DNA from: [Bacillus] selenitireducens MLS10
Lineage (GTDB): Bacteria; Bacillota; Bacilli; Bacillales; Salisediminibacteriaceae
Direction: 5' to 3'
DNA: 64,000 nucleotides
NCBI RefSeq assembly: GCF_000093085.1
Contig: NC_014219.1
Span: forward strand, 248,001 to 312,000
The notes beneath the pieces were generated by a model, which saw only the letters and a program-made list of their open reading frames with translations, made no database searches and was not told where the DNA came from. Shown here piece after piece: positions 15,652 to 24,636 of the stretch. Each line of letters starts with the position of its first letter. Position 1 is the stretch's first letter. Position numbers and translations under genes: made by a program.

Positions 15652-16430
15652 ATACGGTCCTCGTCCTTGCGATTCTGTTGTTTATTCTCATGCGGGCCGT
15701 TGGCGGCAGGAAAGGGGCAAAGTCGTTTGTCGCCCTGTTTATGAACTTTGTGGTCCTCGTTGTCACGGTGCTGTTTATGAGTCATTCCACATTTGATCTG
15801 CTTGTGTTGACGGTACTCGCGTGCACCGCTATCAGCTGGATCAACCTGTTTTTCGTCAACGGGGTGAGCCATAAAACGATGACCGCGTTTCTGTCGACCT
15901 GGGTCACGATTATTCTGATGATTCCGCTGATTCTCTTCGTGACGAGGCGTGCGATGATCCAGGGCTTTCCTGAAGAAGAGATGCATGAGTTGAACGTCTT
16001 CTCCTTTTATGTCGGGATTGATTTCATTGAGGTTGCAACGGCAGTCATTCTGATGAGTACGATCGGGGCCATCATTGACATCGCGATCTCGATTTCCTCA
16101 CCGATGAATGAAATCATCCGTCAGGAGCCGTCGATTTCGAGAAAGAGACTGTTCGAGGCAGGGATGGGCATCGGGAGAGACATCCTTGGTACGAGCGTGA
16201 ATACGCTGCTCTTTGCCTTCCTCGGAAGCTACATGGCCCTCTTAATCTGGTTTTTGGACTTGAACTATACGTTTGGTGAGATGGTGAATGCGAAAGTCTT
16301 CAGCGCGGAGACCATCACGATTCTCAGTGCAGGGATTGGCCTGACGGTCGTGATCCCGATTACGTGCGCGATCACCGCCGTGTTTCTTGACCGCGCGAGA
16401 AACAAAGACGGCACAGGAATGGAAGATTAG
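15648..16430 (+). CDS. YibE/F-like membrane protein (second subunit)
   Basis: A 260-residue protein with about seven TM helices. It carries the same family signature as its upstream partner (STIGAIIDIAISISSPMNEI and AGMGIGRDILGTSVNTLLFAFLGS) but lacks the N-terminal extracytoplasmic domain. ATG 15648 overlaps the preceding stop in ATGA; AGGAAGAGG lies about 9 nt upstream. The pair looks like a duplication in which one copy kept the outside domain. A terminator shared with the convergent helicase gene follows. Confidence 0.8.
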   Translation: MNTVLVLAILLFILMRAVGGRKGAKSFVALFMNFVVLVVTVLFMSHSTFDLLVLTVLACTAISWINLFFVNGVSHKTMTAFLSTWVTIILMIPLILFVTRRAMIQGFPEEEMHELNVFSFYVGIDFIEVATAVILMSTIGAIIDIAISISSPMNEIIRQEPSISRKRLFEAGMGIGRDILGTSVNTLLFAFLGSYMALLIWFLDLNYTFGEMVNAKVFSAETITILSAGIGLTVVIPITCAITAVFLDRARNKDGTGMED

Positions 16431-16431
16431 A

Positions 16432-16482
16432 AAAAGGACCTGCCCCTGTGTGCTCTGCACACGCTCGGGGTCAGGTCCTTTT
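16432..16482. terminator. Shared terminator between the yibE/F-like pair and the dbpA-like gene
   Basis: AAAAGGACCTG / CAGGTCCTTTT outer stem with inner CCCC/GGGG and GTGTGC/GCACAC pairs. It serves convergent transcripts on both strands. Confidence 0.85.
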
Positions 16483-16486
16483 AGAT

Positions 16487-17938
16487 TCACGACCGGTTTC
16501 TTGCCTCGCGGACTTTCAGGCGCTTGCCTTTCACGGTCCGTTCTTTCAGTTCTTTTAACGCCAGGGGGCCTTTGCCGTTAAAGATATCGATGGTCGTACT
16601 CGTCTCCTGAATGGTGATGATCCCGATATCGTCGGCATCAATGCCGTCGATGCTCGTCAGGGTCCCGACAAAGTCCGGGGCACGGAGTTTTTTCTTTTTG
16701 CCGCCGTTGACGTAGAGGGTCATGATCTCTTTGTTCAGGTTGGCGCTCTTCTTCTCCTTACGCACCGGCGCGGTGTTCAGCTTCTCGTAAAAGGTGTTCC
16801 GGGCCCGCTTTACCTCATCGGGTGACGGGGCCTTGGCGAGGGGGATGATGATGCCGGTGTAGCGTTCGAGTTCGCGGATTGCGCTTTTTTCGCGGTTGTT
16901 CACGAAAGTAATGGCCTTTCCGGCTTTGCCGGCGCGGCCGGTACGGCCGGTGCGGTGCACATAGCTCTCCTTCTCGAAAGGAACGTCGTAGTTAATGACG
17001 AGGGAGACGCTGTCGATATCGATCCCCCGTGCGGCGACGTTTGTCGCGATCAGGTAGCGAAACGAGCCGCGCTTGAAGGCTTCCATGACGGAGAAGCGTT
17101 CTTTTTGCGGAAGGCCGCCGTGGATCTTCCTCGCACGGTAGCCTTCTTTGTTTAAGGACGTCTCGAGCAGGTCGACGCTTTCCTGCGTGTTGCAAAAGAT
17201 CAGGCAGCTGTCCGGGTTCTCCACCACGGTGACGTCTTGTAACAGCTGGAGTTTCTCTTTGTTCGTCACATGGATGACGGACTGATCGATCGTGTCCGCG
17301 GCGACGGTCTCCTGTTTGATGGCGATCTGATCCGGTGCGTTCATGTGCCGCCCGGCCAAGGCTCTGATCTCGTTTCGCATCGTGGCGGAGAAGAGCGAGG
17401 TGGTGCGTTCTTTTGGCAGACTGGCGAGAATGGCTTCGACCTGATCGATAAAGCCCATGTCGAGCATCTGATCGGCTTCGTCGATGACGAGGTGCTCGAT
17501 GCGGTTGAGCATCAGCGTGCCTTTTTTGATGTGGTCAAGGACGCGTCCGGGTGTCCCGACAACGACGTGGGTTTTCTGCTTCAGTTCGAGCTTCTGTTTG
17601 TTGACGGGTTCCTGGCCATAGAGCGCTGTGGCTTTAATGCGTCTGAACCGGCCGATGTTTGTGATGTCTTCCTGGATCTGAACGGCGAGTTCACGGGTCG
17701 GAGAGAGGATGAGCGCCTGAGGGCGGTTCTCTTCCCAGTCGACGGTGTCACAGATCGGGATGGCGTAGGAAGCGGTCTTCCCCGTGCCGGTCTGGGATGT
17801 GACGAGGACGTCTTTGTTCTCCATGGCAAGGGGGATCACCTGCTTTTGGACGTCAGTTGGCATGGTCATGTTCAGTTCGTTCAGGGCGCGGACAATCTCA
17901 TCGGAGAGGCCGAATGCCTGAAAGGAATCGTGTGTCAT
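16487..17938 (-). CDS. dbpA: DEAD-box RNA helicase, DbpA/YxiN-type
   Basis: A 483-residue ATP-dependent RNA helicase. Motifs: Q-motif region around residue 10-35, Walker A SQTGTGKT (48-55), PTRELA, TPGR, VIDEADQM, SAT, then the second RecA domain with GLPQKER, RGIDI and YVHRTGRTGRAG. The last 75 residues (IMTLYVNGGKKKKLRAPDFVGTLTSIDGI...) form the DbpA RNA-binding domain, which recognises hairpin 92 of 23S rRNA, so a role in large-subunit assembly is expected. The length is typical of YxiN. ATG 17938 is preceded by CAGGTGACC. Confidence 0.92.
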   Translation of the reverse strand: MTHDSFQAFGLSDEIVRALNELNMTMPTDVQKQVIPLAMENKDVLVTSQTGTGKTASYAIPICDTVDWEENRPQALILSPTRELAVQIQEDITNIGRFRRIKATALYGQEPVNKQKLELKQKTHVVVGTPGRVLDHIKKGTLMLNRIEHLVIDEADQMLDMGFIDQVEAILASLPKERTTSLFSATMRNEIRALAGRHMNAPDQIAIKQETVAADTIDQSVIHVTNKEKLQLLQDVTVVENPDSCLIFCNTQESVDLLETSLNKEGYRARKIHGGLPQKERFSVMEAFKRGSFRYLIATNVAARGIDIDSVSLVINYDVPFEKESYVHRTGRTGRAGKAGKAITFVNNREKSAIRELERYTGIIIPLAKAPSPDEVKRARNTFYEKLNTAPVRKEKKSANLNKEIMTLYVNGGKKKKLRAPDFVGTLTSIDGIDADDIGIITIQETSTTIDIFNGKGPLALKELKERTVKGKRLKVREARNRS

Positions 17939-18014
17939 AAGGTCACCTGCTTTATTTGGATTAAACCGCTGTGGATCGTGTGCGGTTCTTTGCGCGATCG
18001 GGTATCGTCTGTCC

Positions 18015-18023
18015 AGTATAACA
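18015..18023 (-). promoter_or_regulatory. Extended -10 promoter element of the dbpA-like gene
   Basis: Reading the minus strand, TGTTATACT (TG-N-TATACT) lies about 80 bp upstream of the start codon. No strong -35 is seen at 17 bp, which is typical of extended -10 promoters. Confidence 0.4.
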
Positions 18024-18164
18024 GGGAAACGACCTTCAAATTAACTGACTTTACCGGTACCGGAAGTTTTGTGTCGTTATTTTGCCAAGAGAATGACGGT
18101 TGAAAGACCAGGTGGAAGGGAAATGGAATCGAAGTGGAATGCGTGAACGTGGAGGCAGTATGTG

Positions 18165-21100
18165 ATGAAAAAATGGATTGAAAGTACGTCTTTAAAAGAA
18201 TGGCTGATTTACCTGTTGCCGGTTATTTGGCTTGTGCTGCTTGCGGTTTCTTTTGTGACGGCCCCTGACATCGATCAGTTTGTCCGGGAAGAGGGGCAGG
18301 CGGAAGCGCCGGAGGGCTTTCCTTCTCAAATCGCAGAAGAGCTGATTGAAGAGGATGATGGTTTTGGTGGAGAAGAGATCCTGCTCGTATACGAGCAGGA
18401 GGATGGTTTCTCATCTGAACAGAAAGAAGAGATTAAGGAAGTCCTTGCCGGGCTGTCTGAAGAGGATCATAATTTGCCTATCCATGCAGTGACGGGCCCA
18501 TTTGACGGGGATATGGAAGAGGAACGGCTCATCAGTGAAGACGGGGACGTGCTTATTGCGCTTGTGGAGATGGATATTGAAGCACATGAGTATGCCGATA
18601 TACGTAACGAACTGCAGGAAGCGTCTCAGGCAGAAGGGGTTGATCATGACCAGACCGGAGAGGCGGTCATCAATGAAGATGTCGTAGTCAGTACGGAAGA
18701 AGGTCTCGTCACGTCCACGTACATTACGGTTTCCCTCGTTTTTCTCGTGCTGGCTCTTGTCTTCAAGTCTCTCGTTTCCCCACTCGTGCCTCTTCTTCTT
18801 CTCGGGACCGTGTATCTTTTCTCCATCAGTATCGTATCGAGGCTGATCGACTGGGTTGGATTTCCGGTATCCAATTTTACGCAGATGTTCGTCCTGGCCG
18901 TTGTATTTGGGGTGGGGACGGATTACTGCATTTTGATCATGAAACGGTTTCAGGAAGAAGTGCTGAAAGATCAGACAGCGTTTCAGGCGATGTTGACGAC
19001 GATGAGGGCTTCTAAATCGACGGTTCTGTATTCGGCGCTGACGGGATTTATCGGGTTTGCGACCATCTATCTGGCGGATTTTGACTTGTATCAGTCGGCA
19101 GTGGGCGTTGCTGTGGCGGTCCTGGTTATGATGGCCGGGATCTGGATGGTGATGCCGGCGGTTCTCGCCCTTGGTGGAGTCAGGCTTTTCTGGCCGGGGA
19201 AGCCGGGATCATCAAACCCATCAAACCCGCTTTGGGGATTTATCGGCGGACTGACACTGCGTTCACCAAAGCTGGCCCTAGTCGCAGTTGCCCTTCTGGT
19301 GATTCCGTTCTATCTTTTCTATGACGATCTTCGTTCTTTTGATAACGTCCAGGAAATTCGGGGGGATTATGATTCCGTGAAAGCGTACGAGCTGACGGAG
19401 GAGGCCTTCGGGCAAGGAGATCTCTTCTTCAGCACGCTCTATCTGAAGACGGATGAAGCGTCGTGGGACGATCACGGGAAGATTGCTCACCTTGAACAGC
19501 TGGCCATGAACATAGAGAAAGTCGAGGGTATCCGTGGTGTTCGGGGTCTGAACCGTCCGGATGAGGACGTGCCGGATGAATTCCGGATTCCTGAACAGGC
19601 AGGTATACTTTCTGAGGGGATGGTGGAGGCCCTTGACGGACTTGATGAGCTTTCGGATGGCATTCATGAGATGAAGGACGGTCTCGATGACAGTGAGGAG
19701 CTCCTTGATGAAGCGGAAGCAGGCATCGGTGAACTGATTGCAGGGACAGAAGAAATCATGGCGGCGGTGGAAGAAGCCGAAGATCAGCTTGACGAGGCTG
19801 AAGCCGGAATCCGCAACCTGATGGAGGGTACCGAAGAACTCGGCAGCGGTGCAAAAGAGATCGGTGAAGGGATTGGTGAGATTCGACAGGGACTTGAAGA
19901 TGCGGGCAGGGACGTATCTTCGAGCCGGGAAGACTTGGGATTGTGGCAAACGCGTGCTGAGGCCGTTGTTTCGGAGATTGAGGCCTTTGAACGGCGAGGC
20001 AGTGAATTAGAAAACGAGGTGCAGGAGCGGGCAGAAACGGTGAATAATCGCTACCAGGCCGCCAGAAGGGAAGCAGAAGAGGCATTGGCGAATGCGGCAG
20101 AAGAGAAAGAGCAGCTGCGCAGCGAGCTTCAGGAAGCCCTCAACGATCTCGAAGCAGAAGCGGAAGGAGATCTCCCGTCCGAGGAACTTGGCAGAATCCG
20201 GTCGCTCCTTGACGGGCATTCGGTGGTACCGGAAGATGTAACCCTTCCGGATCTGGATCTGACGGCACTCGTTCCTGATCTGCCGATTCCGCCGTTCTCA
20301 TCCTATGCAGACGAGATTCGTTCTGCCTTGGAAGACGGCGACGGTCAGCTTCAAGAGCTTGAAGAAGGATTGACAGAAGCGGCAGAGGGTCTTGAAGAAG
20401 CCGAGGAAGGAGCCGGTGACCTTCAGGTTGGACTGGATGATGTGCAGGACGGTCATCAGGAGCTTCTGGACGGGATGGCTGAGGCCAGGCAGGGTGCATC
20501 GGATCTTTCTGGCGGACTTGATGAGCTTCAGAGCGGCCACTATGCTCTCCTTGATGGGGTCGGCGAAGGCCGGAACGGTCTGGAGAACTTTCGCAAGGGC
20601 CTCCGTGACATGCTTGAAGGGACTGAAGAGCTGAATGAAGGAATTGGCGAAGCGGAAGACGCGCTCCGGCAGGTGTCGAAGCAGGAAGAAAACCCTCTTG
20701 AAGGGCTTTTTATCCCGAATGAGGCATTTGAGGAAGAAGCATTTGAGGAAGCCTTCGATCAATACGTGACACCTGGCGGACAGGTAGCCGGCATGGAGTT
20801 GTTGTTCGAAGAAGATCCCTACAGTCAGGAGGCAATGATGATCCTTGATGAGGTCGAGGAGGTGGCGGCATTTACGCTCAGGGACACGCCGTTTGAAGAC
20901 AAAGAGATGGCGTTCAGCGGCATCACAAGCAGCAACCGTGACCTGAGGGATGTGTCCGATCAGGATTTCTTCGTCACGGCTGCGGTTATGCTTGCTGGAA
21001 TCTTCATCGCTTTGACGTTCCTGTTCAAGTCGCTCATCATGCCGCTCTATGTGCTTGTATCCCTTGTTCTGACGTATATCGGCTCGATGGCCGTGGCCGA

Positions 21101-21509
21101 GCTGATCTTTGTAACGATCCTCGGCTACGACGGGATTATGTGGGCGGTACCGTTCTTCTCCTTTGTTCTCTTGATGGCTCTCGGTGTGGATTATTCTATC
21201 TTCCTCATGGGACGATTCAGGGAGATCCTCGAAGAAGGCGAGGAGATCACGATACATGACGCGATTCACATCGCCATGAAGCGGATTGGAGGCACCGTCA
21301 TTTCGGCGGCGCTGATCCTCGGCGGTACCTTTGCCGCGATGATGGCATCAGGAGTATTGACGCTAATGCAGGTCAGTACGGTGATCATGACAGGGCTTCT
21401 GCTTTATACGCTTGTGATGCTTCCGGTGTTTGTGCCGGCCTGCATGCTTCTCCTGGGTTCATGGAACTGGTGGCCATTAGGAAGACCCAAAAGTGAACGC
21501 GATTCATAA
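18165..21509 (+). CDS. MMPL/RND-superfamily transporter with long extracytoplasmic coiled coil
   Basis: A 1114-residue transporter. TM1 is at about residues 15-35, followed by an acidic outside domain (to about 185), five TMs (about 190-345) containing GVGTDYCILIMKRF, and TM near 375. A second outside domain runs to about 925, and the last five TMs carry the matching ALGVDYSIFLMGRF. The second outside domain holds a long run of heptad-like repeats (DGLDEL, GTEELGSGAKEIGEG, LQDGHQELLDG) and a Glu-rich coiled coil (about 490-840), as in YdgH- and YhgE-like proteins. RND proteins of this kind export lipids or hydrophobic compounds using proton motive force. ATG 18165 sits 9 nt after GGAGG; GTG 18162 is an alternative. 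Confidence 0.85.
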   Translation: MKKWIESTSLKEWLIYLLPVIWLVLLAVSFVTAPDIDQFVREEGQAEAPEGFPSQIAEELIEEDDGFGGEEILLVYEQEDGFSSEQKEEIKEVLAGLSEEDHNLPIHAVTGPFDGDMEEERLISEDGDVLIALVEMDIEAHEYADIRNELQEASQAEGVDHDQTGEAVINEDVVVSTEEGLVTSTYITVSLVFLVLALVFKSLVSPLVPLLLLGTVYLFSISIVSRLIDWVGFPVSNFTQMFVLAVVFGVGTDYCILIMKRFQEEVLKDQTAFQAMLTTMRASKSTVLYSALTGFIGFATIYLADFDLYQSAVGVAVAVLVMMAGIWMVMPAVLALGGVRLFWPGKPGSSNPSNPLWGFIGGLTLRSPKLALVAVALLVIPFYLFYDDLRSFDNVQEIRGDYDSVKAYELTEEAFGQGDLFFSTLYLKTDEASWDDHGKIAHLEQLAMNIEKVEGIRGVRGLNRPDEDVPDEFRIPEQAGILSEGMVEALDGLDELSDGIHEMKDGLDDSEELLDEAEAGIGELIAGTEEIMAAVEEAEDQLDEAEAGIRNLMEGTEELGSGAKEIGEGIGEIRQGLEDAGRDVSSSREDLGLWQTRAEAVVSEIEAFERRGSELENEVQERAETVNNRYQAARREAEEALANAAEEKEQLRSELQEALNDLEAEAEGDLPSEELGRIRSLLDGHSVVPEDVTLPDLDLTALVPDLPIPPFSSYADEIRSALEDGDGQLQELEEGLTEAAEGLEEAEEGAGDLQVGLDDVQDGHQELLDGMAEARQGASDLSGGLDELQSGHYALLDGVGEGRNGLENFRKGLRDMLEGTEELNEGIGEAEDALRQVSKQEENPLEGLFIPNEAFEEEAFEEAFDQYVTPGGQVAGMELLFEEDPYSQEAMMILDEVEEVAAFTLRDTPFEDKEMAFSGITSSNRDLRDVSDQDFFVTAAVMLAGIFIALTFLFKSLIMPLYVLVSLVLTYIGSMAVAELIFVTILGYDGIMWAVPFFSFVLLMALGVDYSIFLMGRFREILEEGEEITIHDAIHIAMKRIGGTVISAALILGGTFAAMMASGVLTLMQVSTVIMTGLLLYTLVMLPVFVPACMLLLGSWNWWPLGRPKSERDS

Positions 21510-21541
21510 AAAATGCCCTGTTCGGCCTGACTGAACGGGCC
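21510..21541 (-). terminator. Terminator of the alpha/beta hydrolase gene (possibly shared)
   Basis: GCCCGTTC / GAACAGGGC stem with one bulge, followed on the minus strand by ATTTTTTATG. The convergent MMPL gene ends inside the same interval. Confidence 0.65.
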
Positions 21542-21554
21542 GCTTCTTGAACAA

Positions 21555-22514
21555 CTAGTCTGAACCTGCCTCAGCCTGCATCCAGTCAACGATCTGTTTT
21601 GCAATGGCTTCAGGCTGATCAAGGTGAATATAATGCCCGCCATCAAAGATCCGGCTCTTGCCACCGGTATCCGCTGCGAGCGCCTCAATAAACGGCTGTC
21701 CGTCGTGATTTTCACTTGAGATGGCGGCAAAAAACGGGGCATCCGGCGTCCCGGCGTCCTGAACCGTCCGGACATTGGCCGTCAGTTTTTCTGCTTCATC
21801 CGCCATGTTTGCCGTCTGCACCCTCCGGTTGAACACGCTTCTCGCAGCTTCTGCGTCGTCATCATCGAGAAGGCCTTTGGCCATGGCGTGGAAGTTTTCA
21901 TTAAAGACGTCAGGCTGTTGGCGCATCAGGCCTGAACGGGCAAGAAAGGTTACCACGCCGGACACCTCAGGTTCTTCTCCGTGTTCGTCGTAATAAGCGG
22001 GAACGAGGGGGTCAAGGCCGATTATCGCCGTGACCTCTTCCGGATATGCCTGTGCATAGTGAAGGGCTTCGATGCCTGCCATGGAGTGCCCGGCAAGGAT
22101 AAACGGTCCTTCTTCACCCGCCTCTTTAAGGGCGGCTCTCGTCTCGTCCGTCACGGTGCCGATGTCCCGGTCATAGTCCGTCACGTCACTCCAGCCATAG
22201 CCGAAGCGCTCGACAACCACGGTCCGGTAGCCATCCGGGAGGGCACGGCGGATTGCCTGGAAGTCATAGAAGGGCGACGGTGTCCCGAAACCGGCGAGAA
22301 AAACGACGGTTGCCCCGCCTTTACCTTCGCCGTGGACATGCATGGCGTGGCCGTCCCCGTGGATGTCGATCCGTTCTCCTGGTGCCGGGTAGTAAGCCAT
22401 GTCTTCCTCGATGGCGTTTTGATGTTCGAGATAGCTGCCTCCAATGATGATGCCTGCAATGGCGATGAGCACGATCGGCAGGGCGATGAGCGTCCATTTC
22501 ACGAATCGTTTCAT
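21555..22514 (-). CDS. Membrane-anchored alpha/beta hydrolase
   Basis: A 319-residue alpha/beta-hydrolase. It has an N-terminal TM anchor (about residues 5-27), an oxyanion region VVFLAGFGTPSP, the nucleophile elbow GHSMAG (Ser near 125), and a late catalytic His in GGHYIHLDQPE. The catalytic domain would be extracytoplasmic, which fits its acidic surface. The substrate is unknown; esterase or lipase-like chemistry is expected. AGGTGGAG precedes ATG 22514; the much longer open frame to 22778 runs into the divergent gene and was not used. It is transcribed divergently from the COG0523 GTPase gene across a palindromic intergenic site. Confidence 0.8.
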   Translation of the reverse strand: MKRFVKWTLIALPIVLIAIAGIIIGGSYLEHQNAIEEDMAYYPAPGERIDIHGDGHAMHVHGEGKGGATVVFLAGFGTPSPFYDFQAIRRALPDGYRTVVVERFGYGWSDVTDYDRDIGTVTDETRAALKEAGEEGPFILAGHSMAGIEALHYAQAYPEEVTAIIGLDPLVPAYYDEHGEEPEVSGVVTFLARSGLMRQQPDVFNENFHAMAKGLLDDDDAEAARSVFNRRVQTANMADEAEKLTANVRTVQDAGTPDAPFFAAISSENHDGQPFIEALAADTGGKSRIFDGGHYIHLDQPEAIAKQIVDWMQAEAGSD

Positions 22515-22588
22515 AGTTAATCTCCACCTTTCTTTAGTTTGATTCTGTCTGTATCGTATCAGATTGTGCAGTGCGTAACAGGTCACCT

Positions 22589-22615
22589 CCGTCATGACTT
22601 GCATGACGGAAGTCA
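22589..22615. promoter_or_regulatory. Nested palindromes in the hydrolase/GTPase divergent promoter region
   Basis: CCGTCATG (22589-22596) and CATGACGG (22602-22609) form a perfect 8-bp inverted repeat with a 5-nt centre. TGACTT and AAGTCA form a second, overlapping one. The site is centred between two divergent genes and reads as an operator. It does not match the A+T-rich Zur box pattern often found before COG0523 genes. Confidence 0.45.
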
Positions 22616-22685
22616 TATTGGTCAATGGAAAAAACAGAAGGCTGTATGGTAGAGTGAACAGACAGAAGAGAAAGGAAGATGCGTA

Positions 22686-23606
22686 ATGAACAAGGTGGAT
22701 GTCATCATCCTGTCCGGGTTTCTCGGGGCAGGCAAAACAACGCTGCTTACGAGGTTGTTGCAGGCGGACCAAAAGCACGGACGCAAGGCGGCAGTCGTCA
22801 TGAATGAGGTGGGGAGCGTATCGGTCGACTCTGACGCAGTGGGAGACGGGACACCGTTAAAAGAGCTCCTCGGCGGCTGTGTCTGTTGCTCGTTGTCCGA
22901 TAAACTCGAGATTCAGCTGCACGGTCTTGTCCGTGATCATACGCTTGACGTGATCTATATCGAAACGACGGGTGTTGCCCACCCCGTGGATGTCCTCGAG
23001 GCGTGCATGACCCCGCTGCTTGTGGATGATCTGCGGATCCGTTCGGTCGTAACCCTCCTTGATCTCGTTGCCTGGGGCGAGCGCCGGTCCCTCAGTGCCG
23101 CCGTGCAACAGCTGATGCGTGAACAGGTCAGGAACGCGGATCTTGTAGTGATGAATAAGGCGGACCGCCTGTCCGAGGAGGAACGGTCGTCGGTGGAGAA
23201 GGAGATTCGCGGGATCAACAGCGAAGGGACTCTTCTGTTTGCCTCTTTTGCCTACGTGGATGTCCGCTCTGTCATGTTTCAGGAGAGTCAGTACAGTAAA
23301 GGGCGCACCCACGCTCCGCTGCACGTCAGAGAAGACCTCCATATCAAGACCTTTACACACGTTTTCACGGAACCCGTGTCTCAGGAAGCGTTCGAAACAT
23401 TTGTGAAGGAGATGCCGGACAGCGTCTACCGGATCAAAGGCTACATCCGCTTCACCGGGGACGAGCGGACGATGCTGCTTCAGTATTCCTATGGGATGGT
23501 GACGTATGAGGAGTCGGACTTGAACCGGACGAACACCCTGGTGTTCATCGGCGACGGCCTTGATCATGATGCGCTCAGAGACAAGCTTACGGCGATCGGG
23601 AAGTGA
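22686..23606 (+). CDS. COG0523 (CobW/ZNG1-like) GTPase metallochaperone
   Basis: A 306-residue P-loop GTPase of the G3E family. Walker A is GFLGAGKTT (residues 11-19), the metal-binding CxCC motif is C65-V-C67-C68 preceded by GG, ETTGVAHP is switch II, and NKAD is the guanine-specificity motif. The C-terminal CobW_C-like domain covers about 205-300. Family members deliver Zn, Co or Ni to client enzymes, often under metal limitation. No client metalloenzyme or Zur gene is visible beside it; the divergent alpha/beta hydrolase is the only neighbour sharing its promoter region. The RBS before ATG 22686 is AGAAAGGAAG. Confidence 0.88.
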   Translation: MNKVDVIILSGFLGAGKTTLLTRLLQADQKHGRKAAVVMNEVGSVSVDSDAVGDGTPLKELLGGCVCCSLSDKLEIQLHGLVRDHTLDVIYIETTGVAHPVDVLEACMTPLLVDDLRIRSVVTLLDLVAWGERRSLSAAVQQLMREQVRNADLVVMNKADRLSEEERSSVEKEIRGINSEGTLLFASFAYVDVRSVMFQESQYSKGRTHAPLHVREDLHIKTFTHVFTEPVSQEAFETFVKEMPDSVYRIKGYIRFTGDERTMLLQYSYGMVTYEESDLNRTNTLVFIGDGLDHDALRDKLTAIGK

Positions 23607-23612
23607 AAGAAA

Positions 23613-23653
23613 AAACAGGATCAGGTGCCTTCAAAAGGCGACTGGTCCTGTTT
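23613..23653 (+). terminator. Terminator of the COG0523 gene
   Basis: AAACAGGA / TCCTGTTT stem with inner GCCTT/AGGC pairing, ending in TTT. Confidence 0.7.
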
Positions 23654-23782
23654 AGTATGAGGGGTTCTGTTGTTTGATGATATCGGTTGGGCCGGAGTTT
23701 GCGGTTGCCATCGTTGAATGAATGTCATTCGGGACGGTGACTGTCCATGAAGAAACGTCGTCCTGAAGCGCGGGCAGGCTGT

Positions 23783-24336
23783 TTATTTTATGAACGCGGC
23801 AATGCGTTTGGCGACTTCGGAAGCGTCCAGGTGGGTGTTGTTAATTCTCAGGTAAAGCTCTCTTTGAATTTCGCCTTCCTTGGAGTTCAAGCGGTGGTTG
23901 TTATACGTTGCTTTCAGTTCGTTGGCGGATGTGTCAACATCCCGTTTCGTCGGTTTATGAGCCAGCCGGTGCGGGCTTTCGTTCCTTTTCAGTCTTTCGT
24001 CGAGATCGGCTTCGAGCTCGACAAAATAGACTGTTGCCCCCTGTTTTTCGAATGGGGCTGTGATCTGAGCCACATGGTCCCAATCTTCCTGGAGATCAAA
24101 TGCCCATACATAGGTGAAAATCATTCCGGACTGGTCACTGGCGGCGAAGGCTTTAAAGATTTCTGTTCTGAACATCGTGGATAAGCGCCACATCTCCGGA
24201 TTGAAGCCGAAAAAAGGTTGGAGCATGTCAATGGTCATGTGGTTGTGAAACAATTTCAAATCAGTTCGTTTTTCCAATTCCTGACGACCGTCATTTTCCC
24301 AACGGCTTGCGGGCCAAACAGCAGGACGAATTTCAT
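23783..24336 (-). pseudogene. AAA/kinase-like P-loop NTPase, frameshifted near its P-loop
   Basis: The gene starts at ATG 24336 behind CCGGAGGAACTG and encodes MKFVLLFGPQAVGKMTV, a clear P-loop (GPQAVGKMT). The frame then closes after 26 codons. The rest (about 165 codons, ending at 23783) continues in another frame beginning ELEKRTDLKLFHNHMTID, which is how small nucleoside/shikimate-kinase-like ATPases of this family go on after the P-loop. Restoring one base (about 24285-24290) joins them into a roughly 184-residue protein. It is either a genuine inactivating deletion or a sequence error. The substrate is unknown; the fold suggests a small-molecule kinase. Confidence 0.75.
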
Positions 24337-24411
24337 CACAGTTCCTCCGGTTTCTTTTGAGTGTTCTGGCTTCTTCTTATGCAGAAGTGCTTTTTTCAGT
24401 TCATCCCCTGG

Positions 24412-24636
24412 TCAAAAGGTCTGGAATAACCAGACAACAAGGGTCATACTGACAACACCCCAGATGGTCACGCCCCAGATCCAGCGGATCATGGCTTTTT
24501 GCCTGATGGCAGCTTCCTGACTGTTCGGGTGTGCCTTCACAAAGGCGAGATCCTCTTGCATGCTTTTTCTGCGGGCGATGAGAATTATGAATGAAACGGC
24601 GATAAATCCAAGGGGTATCAACAGATACATCTCCAT
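24412..24636 (-). CDS. Small two-TM membrane protein
   Basis: A 74-residue protein with a TM helix at residues 3-20, a charged middle (RRKSMQEDLAFVKAHPNSQEAAIRQK), and a second TM at residues 50-72. The family was not recognised. Spacing to a GGCGG ribosome binding site is 7 nt. The gene overlaps, on the other strand, the start of a short plus-strand frame. It may be co-transcribed with the P-loop gene downstream. Confidence 0.5.
   Translation of the reverse strand: MEMYLLIPLGFIAVSFIILIARRKSMQEDLAFVKAHPNSQEAAIRQKAMIRWIWGVTIWGVVSMTLVVWLFQTF

Noticed and set aside
17270-18103. 277-codon plus-strand frame opposite the DbpA-type helicase
   Set aside because: It is antisense to conserved helicase motifs, has no ribosome binding site, and its composition is Asp/Val/Gly-biased by complementarity.
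22515-22778. 88-codon N-terminal extension of the alpha/beta hydrolase
   Set aside because: It runs through the divergent promoter into the GTPase gene, while ATG 22514 has a good ribosome binding site and begins a normal membrane anchor.
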